Source of the DNA: Anaerolineales bacterium
Lineage (GTDB): Bacteria > Chloroflexota > Anaerolineae > Anaerolineales > Villigracilaceae
NCBI GenBank assembly: GCA_013140605.1
Contig: JABFSL010000022.1
Coordinates: 1 to 64,000 of the forward strand
Length of the DNA stretch: 64,000 nucleotides
Direction of reading: 5' to 3'
The notes under the pieces are model-generated. The model saw only the letters and a program-made list of their open reading frames with translations. It did no database searches and was not told the origin of the DNA. Both the position numbers and the translations under genes were made by a program. This document shows, piece after piece, positions 35,143 through 43,399 of this stretch (position 1 is its first letter; each line of letters opens with the position of its first letter).

Positions 35143-36227
35143 TTCTCGATCACTTTTTTCATGTAAGCTAAAAATTCTTCTCTAAATCTTGCGGATGAAA
35201 AGCGGGCTGCGCTCTCATGTGCAGCCTTGCTGTTTAATTTGGAGGATTGAAGAACCGCCTCGCTCAAACTACGGGACGACTGCTCCTGAAACAATAAGCC
35301 TGTTTCTCCATCCTGAACAATTTCCGCCGCGCCGCCTTTGTTGTATGCAATCACAGGACATCCCGCCGCCTGCGCTTCAACCATCGCAATCCCAAAATCT
35401 TCCACGGCCATGTAGACGAAGGCCTTGGCACGGTTCATCAGATCTGTAACAACTTCATCAGACTGATAACCAAGCAGTTTGATATTACCTTTCGCCATTT
35501 TTTGAAGGTGAGGCATTTCAGGTCCGTCGCCGACAACGATGAGCGGAAGTTTCAATTCGTTGAAAGCGCGGATAATTTCAGCCGTCATTTTATATGGCAC
35601 CAGCCTTGAGACATGCAGATAAAAATCATCGCGTACTTTTGCGGGAGAAAACCGTTCCACATCCACGGGCGGGTAAATGACTTGTGACTCACGCTCCCAT
35701 GCCTGTTGAATCTTCTGCGCTGTCCAGTTTGAGATGGCGAGCAGGTGATTTGCCCGGGACGCTGATTCTCTGTCCCAACGGCGGAGCAGGCCCAGGGTCA
35801 GGCGCGCGGCGGCCCCGATCAGGGGCTTATCCAAATGATGTAAATGTAAATAATCATCCTGCAAATGCCAGGCGTAACGCATCGGTGTGCAGACATACGA
35901 AATATGGATTTGATTTGAGTTTGTTTTTATTCCATGCGCTACCGCGTGTGAAATTGATAACACCACATCGTACTTGCGGACATCCATGCGCTCGATGGCA
36001 AACGGCATGAGCGGCAGCAACCCACGATAGAGATGCTCGACACGCGGAATTTTTTGCATGAAAGAAGTTTTGACATTTCTTCCATCCAGTGGCGTGCCGA
36101 CAAGATTTTCTTTATTATGAATTAACGCATGCACCTGCGCCTGCGGATACAAGCCGAGAATTTCCGCCAGCAGCCTTTCTGACCCGCCATAAATATTCAA
36201 CCATTCGTGGATGATTGCGAGATTCAT
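35139..36227 (-). CDS. glycosyltransferase family 4
   Basis: A 362-residue GT-B enzyme of the polysaccharide locus. The N-terminal acceptor domain opens MNLAIIHEWLNIYGGSERLL, with the middle segment HISYVCTPMRYAWHLQDDYL typical of mannosyl- or rhamnosyltransferases near WbaZ. The C-terminal donor domain has YLHVSRLVPYK, LPLIVVGDGPE and the E-x7-E motif in EDFGIAMVEAQAAGCPVIAY. It acts at the cytoplasmic membrane face on a lipid-linked sugar. It lies 24 nt downstream of the other GT4 gene with a hairpin between. The donor sugar is not determinable. Confidence 0.92.
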   Translation of the reverse strand: MNLAIIHEWLNIYGGSERLLAEILGLYPQAQVHALIHNKENLVGTPLDGRNVKTSFMQKIPRVEHLYRGLLPLMPFAIERMDVRKYDVVLSISHAVAHGIKTNSNQIHISYVCTPMRYAWHLQDDYLHLHHLDKPLIGAAARLTLGLLRRWDRESASRANHLLAISNWTAQKIQQAWERESQVIYPPVDVERFSPAKVRDDFYLHVSRLVPYKMTAEIIRAFNELKLPLIVVGDGPEMPHLQKMAKGNIKLLGYQSDEVVTDLMNRAKAFVYMAVEDFGIAMVEAQAAGCPVIAYNKGGAAEIVQDGETGLLFQEQSSRSLSEAVLQSSKLNSKAAHESAARFSSARFREEFLAYMKKVIEN

Positions 36228-36236
36228 AAGTATCCA

Positions 36237-36271
36237 TAAGTGACAGTCACCTCAAAGGCGACTGTCACTTA
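36237..36271. repeat. TAAGTGACAGTC palindrome between two glycosyltransferase genes
   Basis: A 12-bp stem (TAAGTGACAGTC and GACTGTCACTTA). The stop codon of the upstream glycosyltransferase lies in the loop, and its last residues (SDSRL) are partly encoded by the repeat. Could attenuate the downstream gene. Confidence 0.65.
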
Positions 36272-37280
36272 TTATCTCCTGTGTTTTGTGCGCAGACTCA
36301 TCCCATGAAAATTGTGCGGCTCGTTGAAGGCCGCGTTCACGAAGTGAGTTTACAAGAGTGGGATTTTCAATTATTTGAAGCATTGCGTTTTTTATTTCTT
36401 CAACTTTATTTGGATCAACAAGAAGTGCGGCATCTCCAGTTGTTTCTGGAAATGAAGTTGTGTTTGAAGCGATCACAGGCGTGCCACAAGCCATGGCTTC
36501 GAGCGTGATCAAACCGAAACCTTCATATAAAGATGGGACAATTACAGCGCCTGCACCTGAATACAGCGCTGGCAAATCAGAGTCAGGGATATAGCCAAGG
36601 AATTCCGCGTAGGTCACGCTTAAAGCGTGACTTACAGGGTCTGCAAAAACCTTTCCTTTATCTCCCGCAATTGCGAGAAGGTGAGTTGACGTTTTTAATT
36701 TTCCAAACGCACCAATCAATTTCGCCAGATTTTTTCTGGGTTCATGAGTCCCGATAAAAAGAAAGTAAGGTTTATTTAAATCATATTTTCTTTTTATTTT
36801 ATTAATGGTTTTGGTGGGTTGCGGTTCAAAAGGTTTTCCCACACCATTTGGAATGACGTTAATTTTCTGATTTGAAATTTTCAAATGGTATTTCAATCTC
36901 TCGCGAGAAAACTCGGAGACTGTAATGATCGCCTTGGCTCTATTTGCCAAAACTTTCCATGAGAGCCGTGTCCACGCCGCGAAAGCGGGGCGAAACCATT
37001 CAGGGTGGTCAAATATACTGGCATCATGGATCGTTACAACCTGATCGCGTACGATCCATGCGCCTGTGTTTGCAGGCGACCAGAGGATTTCATTTTTTTG
37101 TAACTGAAATGGCAGAGAAAATTGTTCCCACAAATGCCCGGCGATTTGTCCCAGCGCTCTATTTGGCGCGATCATGCGTGGAGTTGGTTGAATGCGTTTG
37201 CTGATCTCAAGTGCGTAACGTTCCACCCCGGTGACCCGTCTGTACTGGTAACGCGCGTTGATTGCGATCTTTGATGACAT
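36252..37280 (-). CDS. glycosyltransferase family 4 carrying a palindrome-encoded insert
   Basis: A 342-residue GT-B enzyme. The N-terminus MSSKIAINARYQYRRVTGVERYALE fits GT4 mannosyltransferases. The donor domain has PYFLFIGTHEPRKNLAKLIGAF and the E-x7-E motif in SLYEGFGLITLEAMACGTPVIAS. Between KGKVFADP and FLGYIPDSDL the chain contains VSHALSVTY, encoded by a palindromic repeat (36609-36635) found elsewhere as a terminator; this is a surface loop before the conserved FLGY strand, so activity is probably kept. It acts in surface glycan assembly with its neighbours. Confidence 0.92.
   Translation of the reverse strand: MSSKIAINARYQYRRVTGVERYALEISKRIQPTPRMIAPNRALGQIAGHLWEQFSLPFQLQKNEILWSPANTGAWIVRDQVVTIHDASIFDHPEWFRPAFAAWTRLSWKVLANRAKAIITVSEFSRERLKYHLKISNQKINVIPNGVGKPFEPQPTKTINKIKRKYDLNKPYFLFIGTHEPRKNLAKLIGAFGKLKTSTHLLAIAGDKGKVFADPVSHALSVTYAEFLGYIPDSDLPALYSGAGAVIVPSLYEGFGLITLEAMACGTPVIASNTTSFPETTGDAALLVDPNKVEEIKNAMLQIIENPTLVNSLRERGLQRAAQFSWDESAHKTQEIISDSRL
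36609..36635. repeat. palindromic repeat in frame inside a glycosyltransferase gene
   Basis: A 27-nt near-perfect palindrome (left arm GTAGGTCACGCTT, one mismatch to the right arm). Its first 23 bases are identical to the terminator at 29524-29546. It is translated as VSHALSVTY. Confidence 0.8.
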
Positions 37281-37327
37281 TCACGGATTATAATGATAAA
37301 AAAGGATTACATCGGTCTGATTAATAA

Positions 37328-38665
37328 ATGGCTTATTTTCGCAACTCTCGTTCAGCCCAATTTTTTATTTTTGCATCGCGTATTGCATTTGCAATAACCG
37401 TTTTTTTCATTCCATTCCGCTGGCGTGTGTTACTGCTGCCGCGCCCGATCTTTCCGCTTTATGCAGATTATACAGATTTCCTGCTTTTTGCCAGTGACAT
37501 TTCCATGCTTGCGATGTTTGTGTTTTGGGCATTTTCCATTGCGCTGGATCTGCGTAAATTGAAAACTGGCCCTGTCTTAATTCTGCTCTTTCTTACAGGT
37601 TTAACACTTGCGGGCTGGGTTTCAGTGCTTGGCAGTGAAGACCCGCTCCTTTCGCAATACCACGCCATCCATTTTACAGCTCTGCTTTTGTTTTTTCTCT
37701 ACATTGTGAATGAGATCGAATCCGCGGTATGGGTGCTTGTGCCTGCTGGTTTGCAAATTCTTTTTCAATCATTCATCGCCATTGCTCAATCCATCTCTCA
37801 AACTTCTTTGGGATTACAGAAGATGGGAGAATTGGTGCTTGACCCAGATAGATCTGGAGTCAGCGTTGTGCTCGGCGATGGATTCCGCTTCCTGCGTGGC
37901 TATGGCCTGAGCGACCACCCAAACATTCTCGGCGGCTGTTTGGCTTTTGGGCTTGTCCTGATGCTGGCTGTAATCCTTTACGGAAAACGGCGTGAGCCTA
38001 TATTAGCTTCGATCATATTTTTAGTTTCATTTCTCGCGCTGGCGCTGACCTTCTCCCGGTCAGCGTGGATCAGCTTTTTTGTGGCTGGCAGTTTCATGGT
38101 CGGGGTTGAAGCGCTTTCTCATCGCTGGGATTCTGTCAAGCGTGCGGCTATTCTTGGAGCCTTAAGTCTGCTTGTTGCGGCGCCATTTATCCAAAATAAT
38201 CTTTCCGTTTTTAGTTCTCGTGTGAACTCTGGGGATGTTTCTAAAGATGAGCCAATGAAGGAACGCGCTTATCTTATGGGCGCGGGTAATTTTATTTTTG
38301 TGGAACACTCCGCAATTGGCGTTGGGCTTGGCGCGTCTCCGCTGGCAATGGAAAAACATTTTCCCGATTTTCCGTTGGATTATCAACCTCCGCATTATGC
38401 GCTATTGGCCTCGGCCATGGAAACAGGTGTGCTTGGCGGCGCTTTTTATTTTCTGCTGCTCTTCATGCCATTATTAATGTTCATAAAGAATTGGAAGGAT
38501 TATTCTTCACAACCTTTAATCATGGGGGCGTCCGCTTTGCTGCTGGCTGTTACAGTTGTTGGCTTATTTGATTATTACACCTGGCTTTATTCCGCAGGGC
38601 GTATGTGGCAGTGGCTCGCCTGGGGACTTTGGTCATCCGCGATCTCATCGCAAAGGATGGCGTAA
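37328..38665 (+). CDS. O-antigen ligase/polymerase-like (Wzy_C) membrane protein
   Basis: A 445-residue protein with about 11 membrane helices. The hallmark is a large extracytoplasmic loop with RFLRGYGLSDHPNILGGCLAFG and FLALALTFSRSAWISFFVAG, where the Arg in TFSRSAW is conserved in WaaL/Wzy ligases; the second loop carries VEHSAIGVGLGASPLAME. It would polymerise or ligate lipid-linked glycans on the outer face. The TATAAT box at 37289-37294 may be its -10. It diverges from the GT4 genes and is followed one base after its stop by the GT2 gene. Confidence 0.88.
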   Translation: MAYFRNSRSAQFFIFASRIAFAITVFFIPFRWRVLLLPRPIFPLYADYTDFLLFASDISMLAMFVFWAFSIALDLRKLKTGPVLILLFLTGLTLAGWVSVLGSEDPLLSQYHAIHFTALLLFFLYIVNEIESAVWVLVPAGLQILFQSFIAIAQSISQTSLGLQKMGELVLDPDRSGVSVVLGDGFRFLRGYGLSDHPNILGGCLAFGLVLMLAVILYGKRREPILASIIFLVSFLALALTFSRSAWISFFVAGSFMVGVEALSHRWDSVKRAAILGALSLLVAAPFIQNNLSVFSSRVNSGDVSKDEPMKERAYLMGAGNFIFVEHSAIGVGLGASPLAMEKHFPDFPLDYQPPHYALLASAMETGVLGGAFYFLLLFMPLLMFIKNWKDYSSQPLIMGASALLLAVTVVGLFDYYTWLYSAGRMWQWLAWGLWSSAISSQRMA

Positions 38666-38666
38666 C

Positions 38667-40169
38667 ATGGATTTTCTCAATTTCATTCTTGCGCCCGTCG
38701 TTATTATTTATGTTATTTTGATGTCCATCCTTTTTCTGTATATCTTTAATTTATTTTATCTTGCAATTCTGGGATGGCGTAAAAGAAAAAATCTAATGAT
38801 CCCCGCAATCCCAATGAAGTCGCGCTGGCCTCGAGTCACTGTGCAGTTGCCGATCTACAATGAGTGGTATGTTTCCACGCGGTTGATCAATTCCGCCGCC
38901 ATGCTGGATTATCCGCGAGAGTTGCTTGAAATACAGGTTCTCGACGATTCGACGGATGAAACCGTTTTGTTGATCGCGGAAAAAGTAAAAGAATGGAAAG
39001 CGCAGGGAATTAATATTGCCCATATTCACCGTGCTGACCGCGTGGGTTATAAAGCAGGCGCACTCGCACACGGACTTGATTTGGCGCAGGGCGAATTCGT
39101 CGCCATCTTCGATGCGGATTTTTTGCCGCACCCTGATTTTCTACGTCGTGTCCTGCCGCACTTCGATCACAACCGCGTTGCATTCGTACAGGCCCGTTGG
39201 GGACATCTCAACCGTGATTATTCCTGGCTGACTTTGCTCCAATCATTTTCACTTGATACACACTTCGCCATAGACCAGCTTGCCCGCGCCAATACCGATT
39301 ATATTTTCAACTTCAACGGCACCGCGGGTGTCTGGCGCAAATTAGCGATCATTGATTCGGGCGGCTGGCAGGCTGATACGCTTACAGAAGATATGGATCT
39401 ATCGTATCGGGCATTTCTGCGCGGCTGGTCTGCGCGTTACGCAGGCGAAGTTGAAGTCCCCGCCGAATTGCCAGTTAGTTTTACAGCCTACCGCCGCCAG
39501 CAATATCGCTGGGCGCGCGGCAGTCTGGAGTGCGCTATTCGATACATTCCGACGATTTGGAATTCGCAATTTTCATTTGCACGCAAACTTCAGGCCACGC
39601 TGCACCTCACGGGCTATGCCTTGCATTTTCTCACTCTCGCGCTGATTTTTTTGTATCCGCTTTTGCTAATGCTTGCGGTGCAATATCCAACTTTACTTGA
39701 ACCTGTCGGCATTGGCTTGCTGTTGAACTTCCTCGTTTTTGCGCCCGCATTTTATTTTATTGTTGCGCAGCAGCTTCTTCGCAGGCGATGGTTCTTCTCT
39801 CTGCCATTGATATTTCTCATGTCCATTTTTTCCTCCGGACTTGCCGTCAACACACTAAGCGCCGCGCTTCAAATCCTTCAACGCCGCGTCATTCCCTTTG
39901 AACGCACGCCCAAATACGGAATCACACGCCGCACACAACACTGGGATCATTCCCGTTATCGGGTCAAAGTGGATTGGGTCATCTTCTTTGAAATACTTCT
40001 CGCAATCTATAATTTATGGACAGCCTGGTTTGGTTGGCGCACGGGTCATTTTTTGATTATGATCTATGCCTTTCTCTTCGCTGTCGGTTTGATCTTCGTC
40101 TCAGGCTCGACTCTCCTGCAATCATTTTCTCCGCGCTTCAAACCCGACCCTCAGCCTGCCACTGATTAA
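38667..40169 (+). CDS. processive glycosyltransferase family 2, cellulose-synthase/CslA-like
   Basis: A 500-residue membrane enzyme. One N-terminal helix is followed by the GT2 domain with D,D,D,QxxRW: VLDDSTDE, the DxD in IFDADFLPHPDF, TEDMDLSYRA and RRQQYRWARGS. Four C-terminal helices follow (about 330-495). The motif set matches beta-glycan synthases such as glucomannan/mannan or glucan synthases. Its start lies one base after the ligase stop, so the two are co-translated. It probably makes the backbone of an exopolysaccharide. Confidence 0.92.
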   Translation: MDFLNFILAPVVIIYVILMSILFLYIFNLFYLAILGWRKRKNLMIPAIPMKSRWPRVTVQLPIYNEWYVSTRLINSAAMLDYPRELLEIQVLDDSTDETVLLIAEKVKEWKAQGINIAHIHRADRVGYKAGALAHGLDLAQGEFVAIFDADFLPHPDFLRRVLPHFDHNRVAFVQARWGHLNRDYSWLTLLQSFSLDTHFAIDQLARANTDYIFNFNGTAGVWRKLAIIDSGGWQADTLTEDMDLSYRAFLRGWSARYAGEVEVPAELPVSFTAYRRQQYRWARGSLECAIRYIPTIWNSQFSFARKLQATLHLTGYALHFLTLALIFLYPLLLMLAVQYPTLLEPVGIGLLLNFLVFAPAFYFIVAQQLLRRRWFFSLPLIFLMSIFSSGLAVNTLSAALQILQRRVIPFERTPKYGITRRTQHWDHSRYRVKVDWVIFFEILLAIYNLWTAWFGWRTGHFLIMIYAFLFAVGLIFVSGSTLLQSFSPRFKPDPQPATD

Positions 40170-40180
40170 AGGATATTCCC

Positions 40181-41071
40181 TTGCCCCTCGACATTTCCCT
40201 GCTTAAGCCTGCCGTCCTGAAGACCCTTGTGTATTCAGATATATTTGATTACCCGTTGCGCCTCGATGAATTACATCGCTACCTGACCATTTCCGCCTCT
40301 GTCGAAGAATTGACTGAATATTTGGATCGCGCCGATTGTGTTGAATCCAGGGATGGATATTATTTTCTTGCAGGCCGCTCCGAACTCGTGGACATCCGCA
40401 AACAGCGCGAGACCGTCTCGCGTAAAGCCTTTATCCGCGCCATGTTCTACGGGCGCATCCTCGGCTCATTGCCATTTGTCCGCATGGTCGCGTTGACAGG
40501 TTCTCTCGCCATGCTCAACCTCTCCAAGAATCCTGATATGGATTTCATGCTGGTCACTGCACACGGTCACGTGTGGACAGCACGCGCCTTTGCCATTCTC
40601 TTCGGAAAAATTACACATTTATTTGGCGATACCATTTGTCCCAACCTGATCATCTCCGAGCGCGCGCTTGAATGGCCGCTGCATGATTTATACTCCGCGC
40701 GTGAGCTTTGCCAGATGATTCCCGTCACAGGCCATGACTTGTATCTTCATCTCTTCGCCGCCAACACATGGACGAAATCCTTGTTGCCCAACGCGAACCC
40801 GAAAACTTGTCAGGGTCATAAAACCTTGAACAGGGGAGAGTTCATTTTGCGGGGTACGCTCGGACGTGAATTTGAAACCTGGGAAATGACCCGCAAGATC
40901 GCGCGCTTCTCCAAACAGGCAGGCTTCGGTGCGGAGACTATTTTCACGGCCGATGTCTGTCAGGGAAATTTCCATCATCACCGCAAATGGACTGACGAAA
41001 TCTATCAGGAGCGTCTATTTGCCTTGGGTTTCCCTCTACCTTTGGGAGAGGGCAGGGTGAGGGAAAAATGA
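40181..41071 (+). CDS. nucleotidyltransferase-like protein in the polysaccharide locus
   Basis: A 296-residue soluble protein starting at TTG (AAAGGA seven bases upstream). The N-terminal 75 residues look like a small helical/winged domain (LVYSDIFDYPLRLDELHRYL). The centre has VALTGSLAMLNLSKNPDMDFMLVT, the G-S-x9-DxD of a polymerase-beta-type nucleotidyltransferase. The C-terminus LPLGEGRVREK is encoded by a dispersed CCCTCACCC-type repeat. It overlaps the radical SAM gene by ATGA. A role in activating or modifying a glycan building block is possible but unproven. Confidence 0.75.
   Translation: MPLDISLLKPAVLKTLVYSDIFDYPLRLDELHRYLTISASVEELTEYLDRADCVESRDGYYFLAGRSELVDIRKQRETVSRKAFIRAMFYGRILGSLPFVRMVALTGSLAMLNLSKNPDMDFMLVTAHGHVWTARAFAILFGKITHLFGDTICPNLIISERALEWPLHDLYSARELCQMIPVTGHDLYLHLFAANTWTKSLLPNANPKTCQGHKTLNRGEFILRGTLGREFETWEMTRKIARFSKQAGFGAETIFTADVCQGNFHHHRKWTDEIYQERLFALGFPLPLGEGRVREK
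41029..41066. repeat. palindromic repeat at the end of the nucleotidyltransferase gene
   Basis: TTTCCCTCTACC and GGCAGGGTGAGGGAAA form an imperfect hairpin. It encodes the last dozen residues and is of the same family as the in-gene copy at 62796-62835. Confidence 0.65.
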
Positions 41072-42483
41072 CCCAAATCCTCTTCGGCCAATCCTACTAC
41101 CTGCGCTTCGACCCAAAACTTTGGGATGCGATGATGCCCTATCCGCCGCTCGGGACAATGTACGCCGCGAGTTACATCCGCGCGAAAGGATATGATGTCA
41201 CCTTGTTTGATGCCATGCTCGCAGATTCAGAAGAAGATTGGGCAAAGTCGCTTGATGAACATAAACCTCAATATGCGATCATCTTCGAAGATAACTTCAA
41301 CTACCTCTCCAAAATGTGCCTGTTGAGAATGCGTCAGGCTGCGTTCACGATGATCCAAATGGCGAAGGGACGCGGATGCTCAGTCATCTTGTGCGGGGCG
41401 GATGCAACCGACCATTACGCTGAATATCTGGACCAAGGCGCCGACTATGTTCTGCTTGGCGAAGGCGAAGAGACTCTCGCAGAATTGCTGAGTCAATTAT
41501 CAGCGGGGAAGGATGCGAGTCAAATCATCGGGCTGGCTTCACGTTTCACGCTTCACCCATCCCGTCGTCCTGATATTTCCTATCTCGACTCTCTCCCTTT
41601 TCCCGCATGGGATTTGATTGATGTCGAAAAATATAAGAGGATTTGGCGCGAGCATCACGGATATTATTCGATGAACATGGTCACGACGCGCGGCTGTCCA
41701 TATCACTGCAATTGGTGCGCCAAGCCGATCTGGGGACAGCGTTACAACTCGCGCTCGCCTGAAAATGTCGCGGCGGAAATGAAATGGCTCAAGGAAAATT
41801 TTGCGCCCGATCATGTTTGGTTTGCCGATGATATTTTTGGATTGAAACCAAACTGGGTTGAAAAATTCGCTGAGTTGCTGCGCGGGAATGATGCTGTGAT
41901 TCCGTTCAAGTGTTTGAAGCGCGCAGATTTGGTGACAGAAAAAACCGCGCTCGCACTTGCGAAGGCGGGCTGTAAAACGGTCTGGCTCGGCGCGGAATCA
42001 GGCTCGCAGAAAATTTTAGACGCGATGGATAAAGGCGATAAAGTGGAAGATATTTATCGCGCGACAGAGTTACTGCATAAAAATGGAATCGAGGTTGGAT
42101 TCTTTTTGCAATTTGGTTACCCCGGTGAAGGCTGGGACGATGTGCAGAAGACTTTGAAAATGGTGCGTGAGTGCGCGCCCGATGATATTGGCATTTCAGT
42201 TTCGTATCCATTACCTGGAACAAAATTCTTTGAACGCGTAAAAATGGAATTGGGCGAAAAACAAAACTGGATTGATTCAGATGATCTTGCCATGTTATAT
42301 CACGGACCATTTCCGCAGGAGTTTTATCGCATCCTGCATGGACGAGTCCATCACGAATTCCGCATGAGACGCGCCTGGCGCAAACACGAACTGCGAGGCA
42401 TTGTCCGAACGCCGTATTATTTGCTTGGCTTGCTACGAAGTGAAATGAGATTAAGAAAATTTAACACGGATGTACACAGATAA
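41068..42483 (+). CDS. B12-binding-domain radical SAM protein
   Basis: A 471-residue enzyme. Residues 1-160 resemble a cobalamin-binding domain (PYPPLGTMYAASYIRAKGYD, DYVLLGEGEETLAELL). The radical SAM domain has TTRGCPYHCNWCAKPIWGQRY, whose C-x3-C-x2-C binds the 4Fe-4S cluster, then WFADDIFGLKP and TVWLGAESGSQKILDAMDKG. Such enzymes do C-methylation or rearrangements on sugars, lipids or peptides. It is coupled to the nucleotidyltransferase (ATGA) and followed by a methyltransferase, so it may tailor the polysaccharide. The final KFNTDVHR is encoded by an ACACGGAT-type repeat. Confidence 0.9.
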   Translation: MTQILFGQSYYLRFDPKLWDAMMPYPPLGTMYAASYIRAKGYDVTLFDAMLADSEEDWAKSLDEHKPQYAIIFEDNFNYLSKMCLLRMRQAAFTMIQMAKGRGCSVILCGADATDHYAEYLDQGADYVLLGEGEETLAELLSQLSAGKDASQIIGLASRFTLHPSRRPDISYLDSLPFPAWDLIDVEKYKRIWREHHGYYSMNMVTTRGCPYHCNWCAKPIWGQRYNSRSPENVAAEMKWLKENFAPDHVWFADDIFGLKPNWVEKFAELLRGNDAVIPFKCLKRADLVTEKTALALAKAGCKTVWLGAESGSQKILDAMDKGDKVEDIYRATELLHKNGIEVGFFLQFGYPGEGWDDVQKTLKMVRECAPDDIGISVSYPLPGTKFFERVKMELGEKQNWIDSDDLAMLYHGPFPQEFYRILHGRVHHEFRMRRAWRKHELRGIVRTPYYLLGLLRSEMRLRKFNTDVHR

Positions 42484-42543
42484 AAGGGGTTTACGATCTG
42501 TTTTATCAACCATCAGTGTTTATCCGTGTTCATCTGTGGTTTA
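42463..42543. repeat. ACACGGAT-type inverted repeat spanning the end of the radical SAM gene
   Basis: AACACGGATGTACACAGAT on the left matches the complement of ATCCGTGTTCATCTGTGG on the right. The left arm supplies the stop codon region of the radical SAM gene. Confidence 0.65.
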
Positions 42544-42560
42544 AATATTTAGGAGAACTT

Positions 42561-43367
42561 ATGCCATCCATCAACCCCGCTTTTCAAACCGTCGCCACAG
42601 CCTACGACCGCAACGCCGACAAATACGATGAATTCATCGAGAACAATCCCAACCTCGCGCGTATGAGGCAGCGTGTTTATAAATTTGTCACAGCCCGCCT
42701 TCCACAAGGCTCGCGCATTTTAGACCTCGCCTGCGGCACGGGCACAGATGCCGTCTGGTTTGCGCAGAATGGCTACTCCGTCCATGGCGTGGATATTTCT
42801 GGCGAGATGCTTGAGCGTGCAAAGAAAAAAGCGATTGACTTCGGCTTGCAAGACCGTTTATCGTTTGAACAGCTTTCCTACACCGAATTGGAAAACGCAA
42901 ACACGGGCAAGTTTGATTTAACATTTTCAAACTTCGGCGGATTGAACTGCGTGGCAGATATGTCACTTGTTGCCGAGAGTGTTCGCCCGCTGTTGAATCC
43001 CAAAGCGCGAGTCGTCTGGGCGCTGATGCCTCCATTTTGTTTATGGGAATCCGCCATGCTGCTGCGCGGAAAATTCAGACTCGCCACGCGCCGCTTCTCA
43101 GGTCGTTCCACTGTTTTCAAGGAAGGCCTGAACTACCCCGTTTACTATTACACTCCAAAACAAATTTCAGCCGCATGGGGGAAAGATTTTCATCTTGAAT
43201 CTGTCGAAGCGTTATCGGTCATTACACCGCCAGCTACTAATAAGGATTTCGCCGTCAAACGTCCGCGCATGTTTGAAACCTTGAGCAAACTTGATGATGC
43301 CCTCGCTCCATGCTGGCCTTTCAAATACTGGGGAGATTTCACCATCGTCTCTTTGGTGTCAACTTAA
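42561..43367 (+). CDS. class I SAM-dependent methyltransferase
   Basis: A 268-residue cytosolic enzyme. Motif I is SRILDLACGTGTDAVWFAQNG, the acidic residue after strand 2 is in VHGVDISGEMLE, and motif III-like FDLTFSNFGGLNCV follows. AGGAGA is well placed before the MPSINP start; an upstream start lies in repeat DNA. It lies between the radical SAM and flippase genes, so methylation of a glycan residue or lipid carrier is plausible. The substrate is unknown. Confidence 0.9.
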   Translation: MPSINPAFQTVATAYDRNADKYDEFIENNPNLARMRQRVYKFVTARLPQGSRILDLACGTGTDAVWFAQNGYSVHGVDISGEMLERAKKKAIDFGLQDRLSFEQLSYTELENANTGKFDLTFSNFGGLNCVADMSLVAESVRPLLNPKARVVWALMPPFCLWESAMLLRGKFRLATRRFSGRSTVFKEGLNYPVYYYTPKQISAAWGKDFHLESVEALSVITPPATNKDFAVKRPRMFETLSKLDDALAPCWPFKYWGDFTIVSLVST

Positions 43368-43398
43368 ACCTTTGTGTACTTCGTGTCCTTCGTGTTTA
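43366..43398. repeat. TTCGTGTCCTTCGTGTTT-type repeat before the flippase start
   Basis: TTTGTGTACTTCGTGTCCTT then CGTGTTT, a simple iterated motif, fills the gap between the methyltransferase and flippase genes and leaves no recognisable ribosome-binding site. Confidence 0.5.
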
Positions 43399-43399
43399 A

